From Candidatus Omnitrophota bacterium (GTDB lineage Bacteria > Omnitrophota > Gorgyraeia > S143-82): DNA of 12,884 nt. The notes under the pieces were generated by a model. That model was not told where the DNA came from. It was given only the letters and a program-made list of their open reading frames with translations, and did no database searches. The first letter of the stretch is position 1; each line of letters opens with the position of its first letter. A program made the translations under genes and the position numbers. The stretch spans positions 1-12,884 of the forward strand of contig JALVWL010000081.1 of NCBI GenBank assembly GCA_027034965.1, read 5' to 3'. Positions 12,001 to 12,884 of the stretch are shown here, piece after piece.

Positions 12001-12884
12001 TGTCAGGACTTTAAACTGCGCACTGAGGGCAATTTCTTTCAGAGGTACTTGTCTTAACACCAATCGCAGTAAATCTACATTAATGTGGTTATTTATTACG
12101 ATTTTTTCTTTTAATTTGTTATCCCATATAAAAACATCTTTTACTGCACATATAAATCCCAGAAGATAAGGATAAACATTTTGCAGGATAGCGTTAGTAT
12201 TCAGGCTTATCCCACTACTCGCCCTCAATGCCCTTGCCTGGGTTATGTATATCTGGCCATCTGAGGTTATAACTCCTTCTACATCGCGCGGGGTGTTAAA
12301 CGTATCAAATACGCTGCCTAATACCTCAAAGACGTTATCCTTGCAGTTCTCTAATAAACCTTTTGCCATTTCTATCTTATCCGCGGACACAGCAGTAAGA
12401 TATGGAGAGATAACTTCATTAAATGAATCCTTTTCAATTGTTTCTCTGCCATTCTCTAATTTAATAACATATCCGCTTACCCCCTGGCTCAGAAGAACAG
12501 ACAACCTGCCAATTACAAACTCAACACGCATACTTTCCTTATCGTATACATCCGCAACAAAACTCAAAGCCGGAGATATGTATTTCTGAATAAGGACTGC
12601 AGGATAAACAGAATTTTGCTTTATCCCATAGCGTCTTCTTTCAAAAAATGCCTCATCTGACCACACCGATGCCCAGCAGCTAACAATACTACGCCATATC
12701 TGTTCTTCCAATGGCCACTGCCCAATATACTCAAACGAAAAGAGCAGGCTTTCATATATACCTGCGCCAAGGCCAGGATAGTTTTCCAGATCTTCAGCAT
12801 TTGTACTGGTGCGGGCAATAAATTCATTGCCTTCAGGATCATAAGGGTTTAATCTCTTGGATAATTGTTTGGATACGCCTTCGG
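1..12884 (-). CDS. Giant multidomain protein, internal fragment (both ends outside window)
   Basis: The minus frame whose codons end at plus positions divisible by 3 is open for all 4294 codons, 12882 down to 1; neither a start nor a stop is inside the window. At this base composition a random frame would hit a stop about every 15-20 codons. Residue numbers below count from 12882. Order: PPDK_N-like (1-220), kinase-like (227-490), nucleotidyltransferase-like (555-700), Cys-His-Asp domain (870-960), membrane segment (1015-1047), metallophosphoesterase (1265-1575), antisense of the cassette array (about 1603-2678), helical GGRLY repeats (2640-3000), kinase-like (3150-3530), antisense of cassette 1 (about 3582-3760), radical SAM (about 3795-4210). 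Real domains on both sides of each cassette share one frame, so the cassettes are inside the gene. Separate proteins made by internal initiation or by processing cannot be excluded. I know of no single family with this architecture. Confidence 0.9.
190..261 (-). repeat. 24-codon linker repeat, copy B
   Basis: In the giant frame this reads ELKKTSFEIPFYGFR followed by VKSAGSGIV. A near-identical 72-nt copy lies at 2179-2250 (exactly 1989 bases away, 663 codons, so in phase). Aligned by eye there are about five base differences, four of them synonymous in the giant frame. It follows the radical SAM domain and precedes the last helical stretch, which runs off the window. Confidence 0.85.
240..1500 (-). 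other. Domain: radical SAM enzyme with C-terminal extension, about residues 3795-4210
   Basis: Seen: ITDGCALPCLHCYLNSPRG with Cys3824, Cys3828 and Cys3831, the CxxxCxxC triad that binds the 4Fe-4S cluster and S-adenosylmethionine. It is followed by GGFELQYRGDPIDYYD (SAM-binding GGE-like region), KISIITRGP (a barrel strand), and near the end APNGKVYLAFDHPYAFY with TVGDVF, a pattern common where SPASM-type extensions start. Length and order fit a full radical SAM domain. The CxxxCxxC is intact, so radical chemistry is expected; substrate unknown. The domain lies directly C-terminal of nested cassette 1 and is joined to it by the RKRNRIKENSKNTSAS linker. Confidence 0.85.
1501..1574. repeat. Border repeat R1 (full-length form)
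   Basis: A 74-bp element: a T-rich left half beginning AGAGCTTGCGCTGGT, then the perfect palindrome CCTCGCCGGCGAGG, then GCGTGGATGAG. It is about 84% identical by eye to R3 at 6469-6542. It lies 5' of the promoter of nested cassette 1. In the giant frame it reads as HASPARKRNRIKEN and KNTSAS. The arms CCTCG/CGAGG could form a hairpin, but no T-run follows on either strand, so it is not an intrinsic terminator. Confidence 0.8.
1610..1638 (+). promoter_or_regulatory. Promoter of DUF4258-DUF2283 cassette (leaderless)
   Basis: -35 TTGACT at 1610-1615, 17-base spacer, -10 TAAATT at 1633-1638. The expected start of transcription, about 7 bases after the -10, falls on the ATG at 1645. There is no Shine-Dalgarno sequence before that ATG, which fits a leaderless mRNA for the first gene. 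Confidence 0.65.
1645..1905 (+). CDS. DUF4258 protein, putative toxin of a toxin-antitoxin pair
   Basis: 86 residues. The N-terminal segment ISRHAREQMAYRGTTEEEII (His9, Arg11, Arg17-Gly18, then a helix starting E/D-rich) and the C-terminal strand DCIVVITVYV are typical of DUF4258, small proteins related to RelE/BECR-type toxins and thought to be RNases. The next gene, 21 bases on, is DUF2283, a frequent partner. No ribosome site precedes the ATG; the -10 box ends 6 bases upstream, so the message is probably leaderless. The gene lies antisense inside the giant frame and is codon-aligned with it: it has no TTA, CTA or TCA codon. Toxicity is inferred from family and pairing. Confidence 0.75.
   Translation: MKKVKISRHAREQMAYRGTTEEEIIDAIISLRDNWQPAKLGKLECRKNFPYNNKWNGRFYSTKQVRPIFVEERDCIVVITVYVYYF
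1927..2136 (+). CDS. DUF2283 protein, putative antitoxin
   Basis: 69 residues. MRITYDPEVDALYIRFEES at the start and GIAVDYDEEGRLAGIEVLDA after it are the standard DUF2283 pattern (Y-D-x-E-x-D-A-L-Y-I and D-x-D-x-x-G-x-x-x-G-I-E-h-L-D-A). A strong AAGGAGGA at 1913-1920 precedes the ATG by 6 bases, so this gene should be translated more efficiently than the leaderless gene before it, as expected for an antitoxin. It shares the 1610 promoter. It is codon-aligned antisense to the giant frame and has no TTA, CTA or TCA among its seven leucine and few serine codons. Confidence 0.8.
   Translation: MRITYDPEVDALYIRFEESTVTTKELGDGIAVDYDEEGRLAGIEVLDAVKRFGSKRPLKKVILEEIGLV
2179..2250 (-). repeat. 24-codon linker repeat, copy A
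   Basis: In the giant frame this reads ELKKTSFEIPFYGFR followed by GKSAGSGIV, the partner of copy B at 190-261. It lies between the IKENSKSTSAS linker and the antisense of nested cassette 1, so it marks a domain boundary of the giant protein. Four of five differences from copy B are silent. Confidence 0.85.
2260..2297. repeat. Left-half copy of the border repeat, right flank of cassette 1
   Basis: The first about 38 bases match R1 (1501-1538) with about three or four differences, beginning AGGGCTTGCGCTGGT; the palindrome half is missing. With R1 it forms a direct repeat that flanks the DUF4258-DUF2283 cassette, 759 bases apart (253 codons, in phase). In the giant frame it encodes IKENSKSTSAS. 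Confidence 0.75.
2290..3430 (-). other. Domain: possible second kinase/phosphotransferase-like fold, residues 3150-3530
   Basis: Seen: CIYIKAITKLE (Lys3199), FNAEAWLYANVLKK (Glu3223 on a helix, similar to helix C), later IPNVDLQMAHPN (D3369, N3376) and NGTFVDFNLHH (D3386). This order of Lys, Glu, Asp/Asn loop and DF-motif Asp resembles aminoglycoside-phosphotransferase/protein-kinase folds, with intact acidic residues, unlike the first kinase-like domain. The Asp-to-Asn spacing of 7 is unusual. A helical C-terminal part with HIADWWWYAAFQIGMLAG follows. It ends at an IKENSKSTSAS linker (2297-2262). Low-certainty assignment. Confidence 0.35.
4190..4710 (-). repeat. Helical repeats with GGRLY motif in the giant protein
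   Basis: Three copies of a motif with consensus P-D/E-x-L...GGRLY-x(5)-IF-x-x-F occur with codon starts at 4707 (KKGGRLYPYIENIFDFLDE), 4398 (RGGRLYEFRKHIFEAFD) and 4230 (KGGRLYPYGGCIFSFFKD). Spacing is 103 and 56 codons, so they are not a strict tandem array. Surrounding sequence is helical and charged, reaching from about residue 2640 to 3000. This may be an alpha-solenoid type scaffold. I do not recognise the family. Confidence 0.6.
4849..4980 (+). pseudogene. Remnant of a DUF5678-aspartic protease cassette
   Basis: Bases 4855-4957 match 7585-7687, the junction of the DUF5678 and protease genes, at roughly 84% by eye. It reads MPIPRPEDFVSIL then stop, overlapping ATG, then MKSPIVFPYRNYGFNACPII before diverging and stopping near 4980. 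The first about 65 residues of DUF5678 and nearly all the protease, including the DSG active site, are gone. The offset to the intact copy is 2730 bases (910 codons), so it keeps the giant frame, in which both copies read RTG-V/I-ESII and ETKSSGRGIGI. It shows that the array once held another such cassette. Confidence 0.75.
4970..4998 (+). promoter_or_regulatory. Promoter of first PIN pair
   Basis: -35 TTGACA at 4970-4975, 17-base spacer, -10 TACGTT at 4993-4998. The start codon is 30 bases further on, with AAGGAGG between. Confidence 0.65.
5029..5268 (+). CDS. Antitoxin of PIN pair 1
   Basis: 79 residues, charged and helical. AAGGAGG at 5014-5020 lies 8 bases before the ATG. It ends 20 bases inside the following PIN gene. 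It is a clear paralogue of the 79-residue antitoxin at 5797: both have I-E-h-x-h-K...L-P/S-h-x-D-K-I-x-L-x-x-x-L-E near the start and a C-terminal helix (ISEREIKQEIRAVRKEMYA here). The C-terminal helix is probably what neutralises the toxin, as it is the only part also present in the short third antitoxin. Codon-aligned to the giant frame; six leucines, none TTA or CTA. Function inferred from the pairing. Confidence 0.8.
   Translation: MPKISIEVDIKQLEKIINSLPLDDKIRLAKRLECQTLGKIIERIFSNIDQRRKRFPISEREIKQEIRAVRKEMYATDTP
5249..5665 (+). CDS. PIN-domain toxin 1 (ribonuclease, COG1569-type)
   Basis: 138 residues. ILLDTNVIVSA places Asp7 at the end of strand 1; MLEEPQRVLRRPKF carries Glu43/44; RDPADNHILLTA gives Asp92; VTGDKDLL gives Asp111/113. 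These four acidic positions form the metal site of PIN ribonucleases, and the RRPKF and CRDPADN segments are typical of the 'putative toxin, PIN family' group. All catalytic acids are present, so it should cut RNA when free of antitoxin. It begins 20 bases before the antitoxin gene ends, which couples translation. Unlike the antitoxin gene it is shifted by one base against the giant frame and uses TTA and CTA leucine codons freely. Confidence 0.9.
   Translation: MLRILLDTNVIVSAIVKGGAPRKIWLAFKEEQISLIFSISMLEEPQRVLRRPKFANIINEEELKKILLFIELFAEFTELCPKEISICRDPADNHILLTADSGRADFIVTGDKDLLVLKTFRRIPIITPRKLLKILGDK
5665..5692. repeat. Border repeat R2 (degenerate)
   Basis: CCACTCGGCCTGGCGTAGAT followed by GGGGT, a decayed version of the palindrome plus GCGTGGATGGGG. 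It lies just after the first PIN toxin gene and 50 bases before the promoter of the second pair. It is in the same phase as the other copies. Confidence 0.65.
5743..5771 (+). promoter_or_regulatory. Promoter of second PIN pair
   Basis: -35 TTGACT at 5743-5748, 17-base spacer, -10 TATAGT at 5766-5771, followed by AAGGAGGT at 5782-5789. Confidence 0.7.
5797..6036 (+). CDS. Antitoxin of PIN pair 2
   Basis: 79 residues from the ATG at 5797, chosen over an upstream ATG at 5689 because AAGGAGGT lies 7 bases before it and the promoter lies between the two. It is a paralogue of the antitoxin at 5029, equal in length, with shared D-K-I-A/R-L and L-E-K...L-G/W-G-K motifs and a C-terminal LSRTEISQEVKKARNKFYA helix. 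It overlaps the PIN gene by 17 bases. Codon-aligned to the giant frame; eight leucines, none TTA or CTA. It presumably binds PIN toxin 2, and cross-neutralisation with pair 1 is possible. Confidence 0.8.
   Translation: MSTKVTIELKPKDVERLVGKLSIEDKIALVRKLEKELWGKRLDIIIRNIKSRSSKAKLSRTEISQEVKKARNKFYASRH
6020..6442 (+). CDS. PIN-domain toxin 2 (ribonuclease, COG1569-type)
   Basis: 140 residues. VVIDSNVFVSALLTRG (Asp6), LLLKELEFVLKRPKF (Glu43), CRDIADNKLIEVA (Asp90) and ITGDLDLLS (Asp109/111) give a complete PIN active site. It is a paralogue of PIN toxin 1: the same KRPKF and CRD-x-ADN motifs and the same length within two residues, but clearly diverged. It starts inside the antitoxin gene. Register is +1 relative to the giant frame, and TTA leucine codons occur (for example in SALLTRG), yet the giant frame is still free of stops through it. 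Confidence 0.9.
   Translation: MRVVIDSNVFVSALLTRGNCLRILSLLKNDKFALISSNLLLKELEFVLKRPKFRKFIKAHERKEFILLLKTKAIFVNPVVKIDICRDIADNKLIEVAVAGRAPYLITGDLDLLSIKDNVERKFSVKIVSPAKFLEIIKPA
6469..6542. repeat. Border repeat R3 (full-length form)
   Basis: Same 74-bp organisation as R1: AGCACTTGCGCTGGT, a T-rich stretch, the palindrome CCCCACCGGCGGGG, then CGTGGATGGGGT. It lies between the second PIN pair and the promoter of the third pair. In the giant frame it reads PIHAPPVGKRNRIKEN then NKNTSAS, close to the peptide of R1. Confidence 0.85.
6635..6663 (+). promoter_or_regulatory. Promoter of third PIN pair
   Basis: -35 TTGACC at 6635-6640, 17-base spacer, -10 TATACT at 6658-6663. GAGGTGAT follows directly, so the leader is only about 15 bases. 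Confidence 0.7.
6685..6849 (+). CDS. Short antitoxin of PIN pair 3
   Basis: 54 residues. GAGGTGAT at 6672-6679 precedes the ATG by 5 bases. Sequence starts MRKSTEIKRSFEKIRQLMS and ends with KGMSKQEIINHIRKTREKLW. The C-terminal half resembles the C-terminal helix of the other two antitoxins (I/M-S-x-x-E-I-x-x-x-I-R-x-x-R-x-x-x-W/Y), while the N-terminal half is different and shorter. It overlaps the toxin start by 20 bases, as in the other pairs. Codon-aligned to the giant frame with no TTA, CTA or TCA. Confidence 0.7.
   Translation: MRKSTEIKRSFEKIRQLMSNAPNPYKGMSKQEIINHIRKTREKLWEEKLASRFR
6830..7240 (+). CDS. PIN-domain toxin 3 (divergent), TTG start
   Basis: 136 residues from a TTG at 6830, placed by the 20-base overlap with the antitoxin and by the need for LVVLDSNDIFAL (Asp6) at the N-terminus. 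MIIEEVRNNL gives Glu45/46 and KYADAFIAAYTEWVGADILVTENRHF gives Asp92 and Asp104; the position that is GDxD in toxins 1 and 2 is TENRHF here, common in other PIN subfamilies. It is not a recent copy of toxins 1 and 2 but has the same gene order, overlap and promoter layout. The TTG start may lower toxin synthesis relative to antitoxin. Shifted by one base against the giant frame. Confidence 0.85.
   Translation: MLVVLDSNDIFALGPAKDPACIKLLDKIAENIGSASLRITRMIIEEVRNNLTPEAFKEFITAINGLTNIDEDTEVPFEIGVKYQLKGLKYADAFIAAYTEWVGADILVTENRHFLSRRKDLPFKVVGAKEAIKLIK
7264..7290. repeat. Border repeat R4 (right half)
   Basis: AACCGGCGGGGCGTGGATGG then AGTGGGT. Only the palindrome side and right half are present. 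It lies between the third PIN gene and the promoter of the DUF5678-protease pair. The giant frame reads SIHAPPV. Confidence 0.75.
7336..7364 (+). promoter_or_regulatory. Promoter of DUF5678-protease pair
   Basis: -35 TTGACT at 7336-7341, 17-base spacer, -10 TATATT at 7359-7364, then AGGAGGT at 7373-7379. Confidence 0.7.
7385..7627 (+). CDS. DUF5678 protein
   Basis: 80 residues from the ATG at 7385; an ATG at 7349 in the same frame lies upstream of the -10 box and lacks a ribosome site, while AGGAGGT sits 5 bases before 7385. A basic start (MPKRKKNLKS) is followed by DDAWIAAHLEELVDKYGGQY, LVVAEGEPFIGYDV and a closing MPIPRPEDF, the usual DUF5678 layout (W, K-Y-x-G-x-x-h-h-V, then a Pro-rich end). 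The stop overlaps the next start as ATGA. Its molecular role is unknown. Being the first gene of a two-gene cassette in an antitoxin slot suggests a regulator or inhibitor of the protease. Shifted by one base against the giant frame; it uses CTA and TTA. Confidence 0.8.
   Translation: MPKRKKNLKSLKIQTDDAWIAAHLEELVDKYGGQYLVVAEGEPFIGYDVVELERKAKAKHPNAVTTGMPIPRPEDFVSIL
7624..8022 (+). CDS. Retropepsin-like (clan AA) aspartic protease
   Basis: 132 residues, single-domain. VEAYVDSGAFLSIFS carries the D-S-G-A active site (Asp38-Ser39-Gly40-Ala41), and FNLLGRKDIF (residues 105-113) is the second hydrophobic-hydrophobic-Gly motif of retroviral-type proteases. One Asp per chain means it must form a homodimer to be active. 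Length is normal for bacterial single-domain members. It is translationally coupled to DUF5678 through ATGA. Codon-aligned to the giant frame: ten leucines and about ten serines, with no TTA, CTA or TCA. It could be a protease toxin-like partner, or could process proteins such as the giant chain; both are inference. Confidence 0.85.
   Translation: MKKRIVFPYKNYRFNACPIIPIEITFKKTKKIVEAYVDSGAFLSIFSLQEAMRLNIPYEKGRKSFLTVGDGSIIPVYLHLLSVKIGTISFNAHIGFSPRLGVGFNLLGRKDIFRKIDITFSDKDKTVSFIPR
8045..8076. repeat. Border repeat R5 (right half)
   Basis: CTCCCCCACCGGCGGAGCGT then GGATGGGGT. It closes the array after the protease gene and lies just C-terminal to the metallophosphoesterase in the giant protein, read as PIHAPPVGERN. 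Confidence 0.75.
8160..9090 (-). other. Domain: calcineurin-like metallophosphoesterase, residues 1265-1575
   Basis: All five metal-binding motifs are present in order: SDMHISD (D1274, H1276), NGDFFD (G1312-D1316), GNHDE (1347-1351), EHGH (1388-1391) and FGHTHTP (1478-1484). This is the LpxH/calcineurin-type dinuclear metallophosphoesterase pattern, and the residues that hold both metals are intact, so the domain should be catalytic. The D-x-H, GD..D, GNHD, H-G and GHTH arrangement resembles UDP-diacylglucosamine hydrolase relatives, but the substrate cannot be told. It begins after an RRRQSSGNG linker and ends just before the antisense toxin-antitoxin array: about 30 residues separate its tail from the first border repeat (8045-8076). 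Confidence 0.9.
9740..9840 (-). other. Transmembrane segment(s) of the giant protein, residues 1015-1047
   Basis: A strongly hydrophobic run (LIIASLFTVPAILGYFLPWV) is followed after four residues by a shorter one (VLLFVFIFL) and then by the positive stretch NKKYIFDK. One full helix is clear. The second may be a re-entrant or short second helix, so the topology (one pass or a hairpin) is uncertain. This is the only obvious membrane segment in the recognised-domain parts of the frame, so the protein is probably anchored here. The 220 residues that follow, up to the metallophosphoesterase, are charged and helical with no recognised family. Confidence 0.7.
10003..10275 (-). other. Domain: transglutaminase/papain-like Cys-His-Asp domain, residues 870-960
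   Basis: Seen: GVLLCHKTSLKMLDLLEGLGF with Cys883 at a helix start, then REHCFVVVKKAG with His919, then WVLDYTLGQFWG with Asp934. The order Cys (helix), His (strand), Asp (next strand, in a pattern like W-V-L-D-x-T) is what the transglutaminase-like superfamily shows, and spacing is plausible. The domain could be a peptidase or acyltransferase module. It lies just before the membrane segment, so it may act near the membrane. Assigned by motif only; the helical stretch between the nucleotidyltransferase-like domain and this one (about residues 700-870) has no recognised family. Confidence 0.4.
10800..11220 (-). other. Domain: nucleotidyltransferase-like fold, residues 555-695
   Basis: Seen: LYGSSLYLSRNG (598-609) followed by VIGDIDFGVYK (615-625). 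A Gly-Ser after a hydrophobic strand and then D-x-D (D618, D620) on the next strand is the signature of the polymerase-beta-type nucleotidyltransferase superfamily, where the two carboxylates bind the metal. The spacing from GS to DxD (about 17) is longer than the classic 9-13, so it would be a divergent member. The domain starts directly after the TASSGIN linker. A third acidic residue may lie in the MIDVDGMDGF segment. Substrate unknown. Confidence 0.45.
11221..11241 (-). other. Inter-domain linker TASSGIN
   Basis: Short Ser/Gly linker between the kinase-like and nucleotidyltransferase-like domains, of the same type as the ASSGIS linker. Confidence 0.5.
11410..12204 (-). other. Domain: degenerate protein-kinase-like fold, residues 227-490
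   Basis: Seen: a VVIKIPK strand with Lys303, similar to the ATP-anchoring VAIK lysine; VFVQPKMDN, similar to a hinge; and TVNWGVNY followed by DVKLFDIWELTD (450-461), similar to the catalytic-loop Asn and the metal-binding DFG Asp (N439, D455). At the place of the catalytic HRD aspartate the chain reads ECSMS, so that residue seems absent. This suggests a pseudokinase or regulatory kinase-like domain. The match is by pattern only and spacing is loose, so a profile search could overturn it. It lies between two ASSGI-type linkers (12205-12222 and 11221-11241), which supports treating it as one independently folded unit. Confidence 0.4.
12205..12222 (-). other. Inter-domain linker ASSGIS
   Basis: ASSGIS directly follows the QARALR end of the PPDK_N-like domain. 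Similar Ser/Gly punctuation occurs at 11221-11241 (TASSGIN), about 9085-9102 (QSSGNG), 2179-2199 and 190-210 (SAGSGIV), each at an inferred domain boundary. Confidence 0.5.
12223..12884 (-). other. Domain: pyruvate phosphate dikinase / PEP synthase N-terminal (ATP-grasp-like) domain, residues 1-220
   Basis: Seen: RTSTNAEDLEN at residues 24-34 followed by PGLGAGIYESLL, then CWASVW and a charged FERRRYGI segment, and near the end VEGVITSDGQIYITQARAL (201-219). In PPDK_N domains the Arg of RS/TSTNAEDL and the following Gly-rich stretch bind phosphate groups, the W-A-S-V-W/ER segment is conserved, and the closing Glu-Gly...Q-A-R strand ends the nucleotide-binding half. All are in the right order, and the domain probably begins upstream of the window. 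No His-swivel or PEP-utilising C-terminal domain follows; the chain passes through an ASSGIS linker into an unrelated domain. So this is a borrowed dikinase module, possibly a protein- or glycan-directed phosphotransferase. Its activity is not established by sequence. Confidence 0.8.

Noticed and set aside
12245..12842. Plus ORF 12245-12589 and minus ORF 12842-12621
   Set aside because: They are shadows in other frames of the PPDK_N-like domain, whose motifs are in the giant frame.

Overview
The window is AT-rich bacterial DNA, and one feature dominates it. On the minus strand a single reading frame stays open from base 12882 to base 1 (4294 codons, no stop), so the window lies wholly inside one giant gene cut at both ends. 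I translated this frame line by line. The recognisable domains, in N-to-C order, are: a pyruvate-phosphate-dikinase/PEP-synthase-type N-terminal domain; a degenerate kinase-like domain; a nucleotidyltransferase-like domain; a transglutaminase/papain-like Cys-His-Asp domain; a membrane segment; a calcineurin-type metallophosphoesterase with all five motifs; a helical domain with GGRLY repeats; a second kinase-like domain; and a radical SAM domain. Short Ser/Gly linkers separate several of them. A giant modular ORF with this mixture suggests an uncultivated bacterium. Omnitrophota or a related PVC-group lineage is my guess, from architecture only.

Nested in the giant gene, on the opposite (plus) strand, are five small two-gene cassettes. 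Cassette 1 (about 1501-2297) carries DUF4258 and DUF2283. A tandem array (about 4849-8076) carries two paralogous antitoxin + PIN-toxin pairs, a third and more divergent PIN pair with a 54-residue antitoxin, and a DUF5678 + retropepsin-like aspartic protease pair. A truncated second copy of the last pair sits at the left edge of the array. Each cassette has its own -35/-10 promoter with a 17-bp spacer. Four of the five lead genes have a clear ribosome binding site; the DUF4258 gene looks leaderless. Gene pairs overlap by 4-20 bases or are separated by 21.

The unexpected point is that the antisense strand of every cassette, including promoters and gaps, has no stop codon in the giant gene's frame. 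A GC-rich palindromic repeat (core CCGGCGGGG, then GCGTGGATGGGG) lies before four cassettes and after the last. All five copies are in the same phase of the giant frame, and repeat-to-repeat distances in the array are 852, 744 and 789 bp, all multiples of three. Cassette genes that are codon-aligned with the giant frame contain no TTA, CTA or TCA codons (37 leucines, by hand count), whereas those in the other register use TTA and CTA freely. The simplest reading is that toxin-antitoxin cassettes are carried inside a giant protein gene as in-frame antisense passengers bordered by repeats, comparable in logic to Rickettsia palindromic elements but carrying addiction modules. Such cassettes could make the giant gene hard to lose.

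No tRNA, rRNA, CRISPR array or transposase gene is visible. No stretch falls outside the giant frame.
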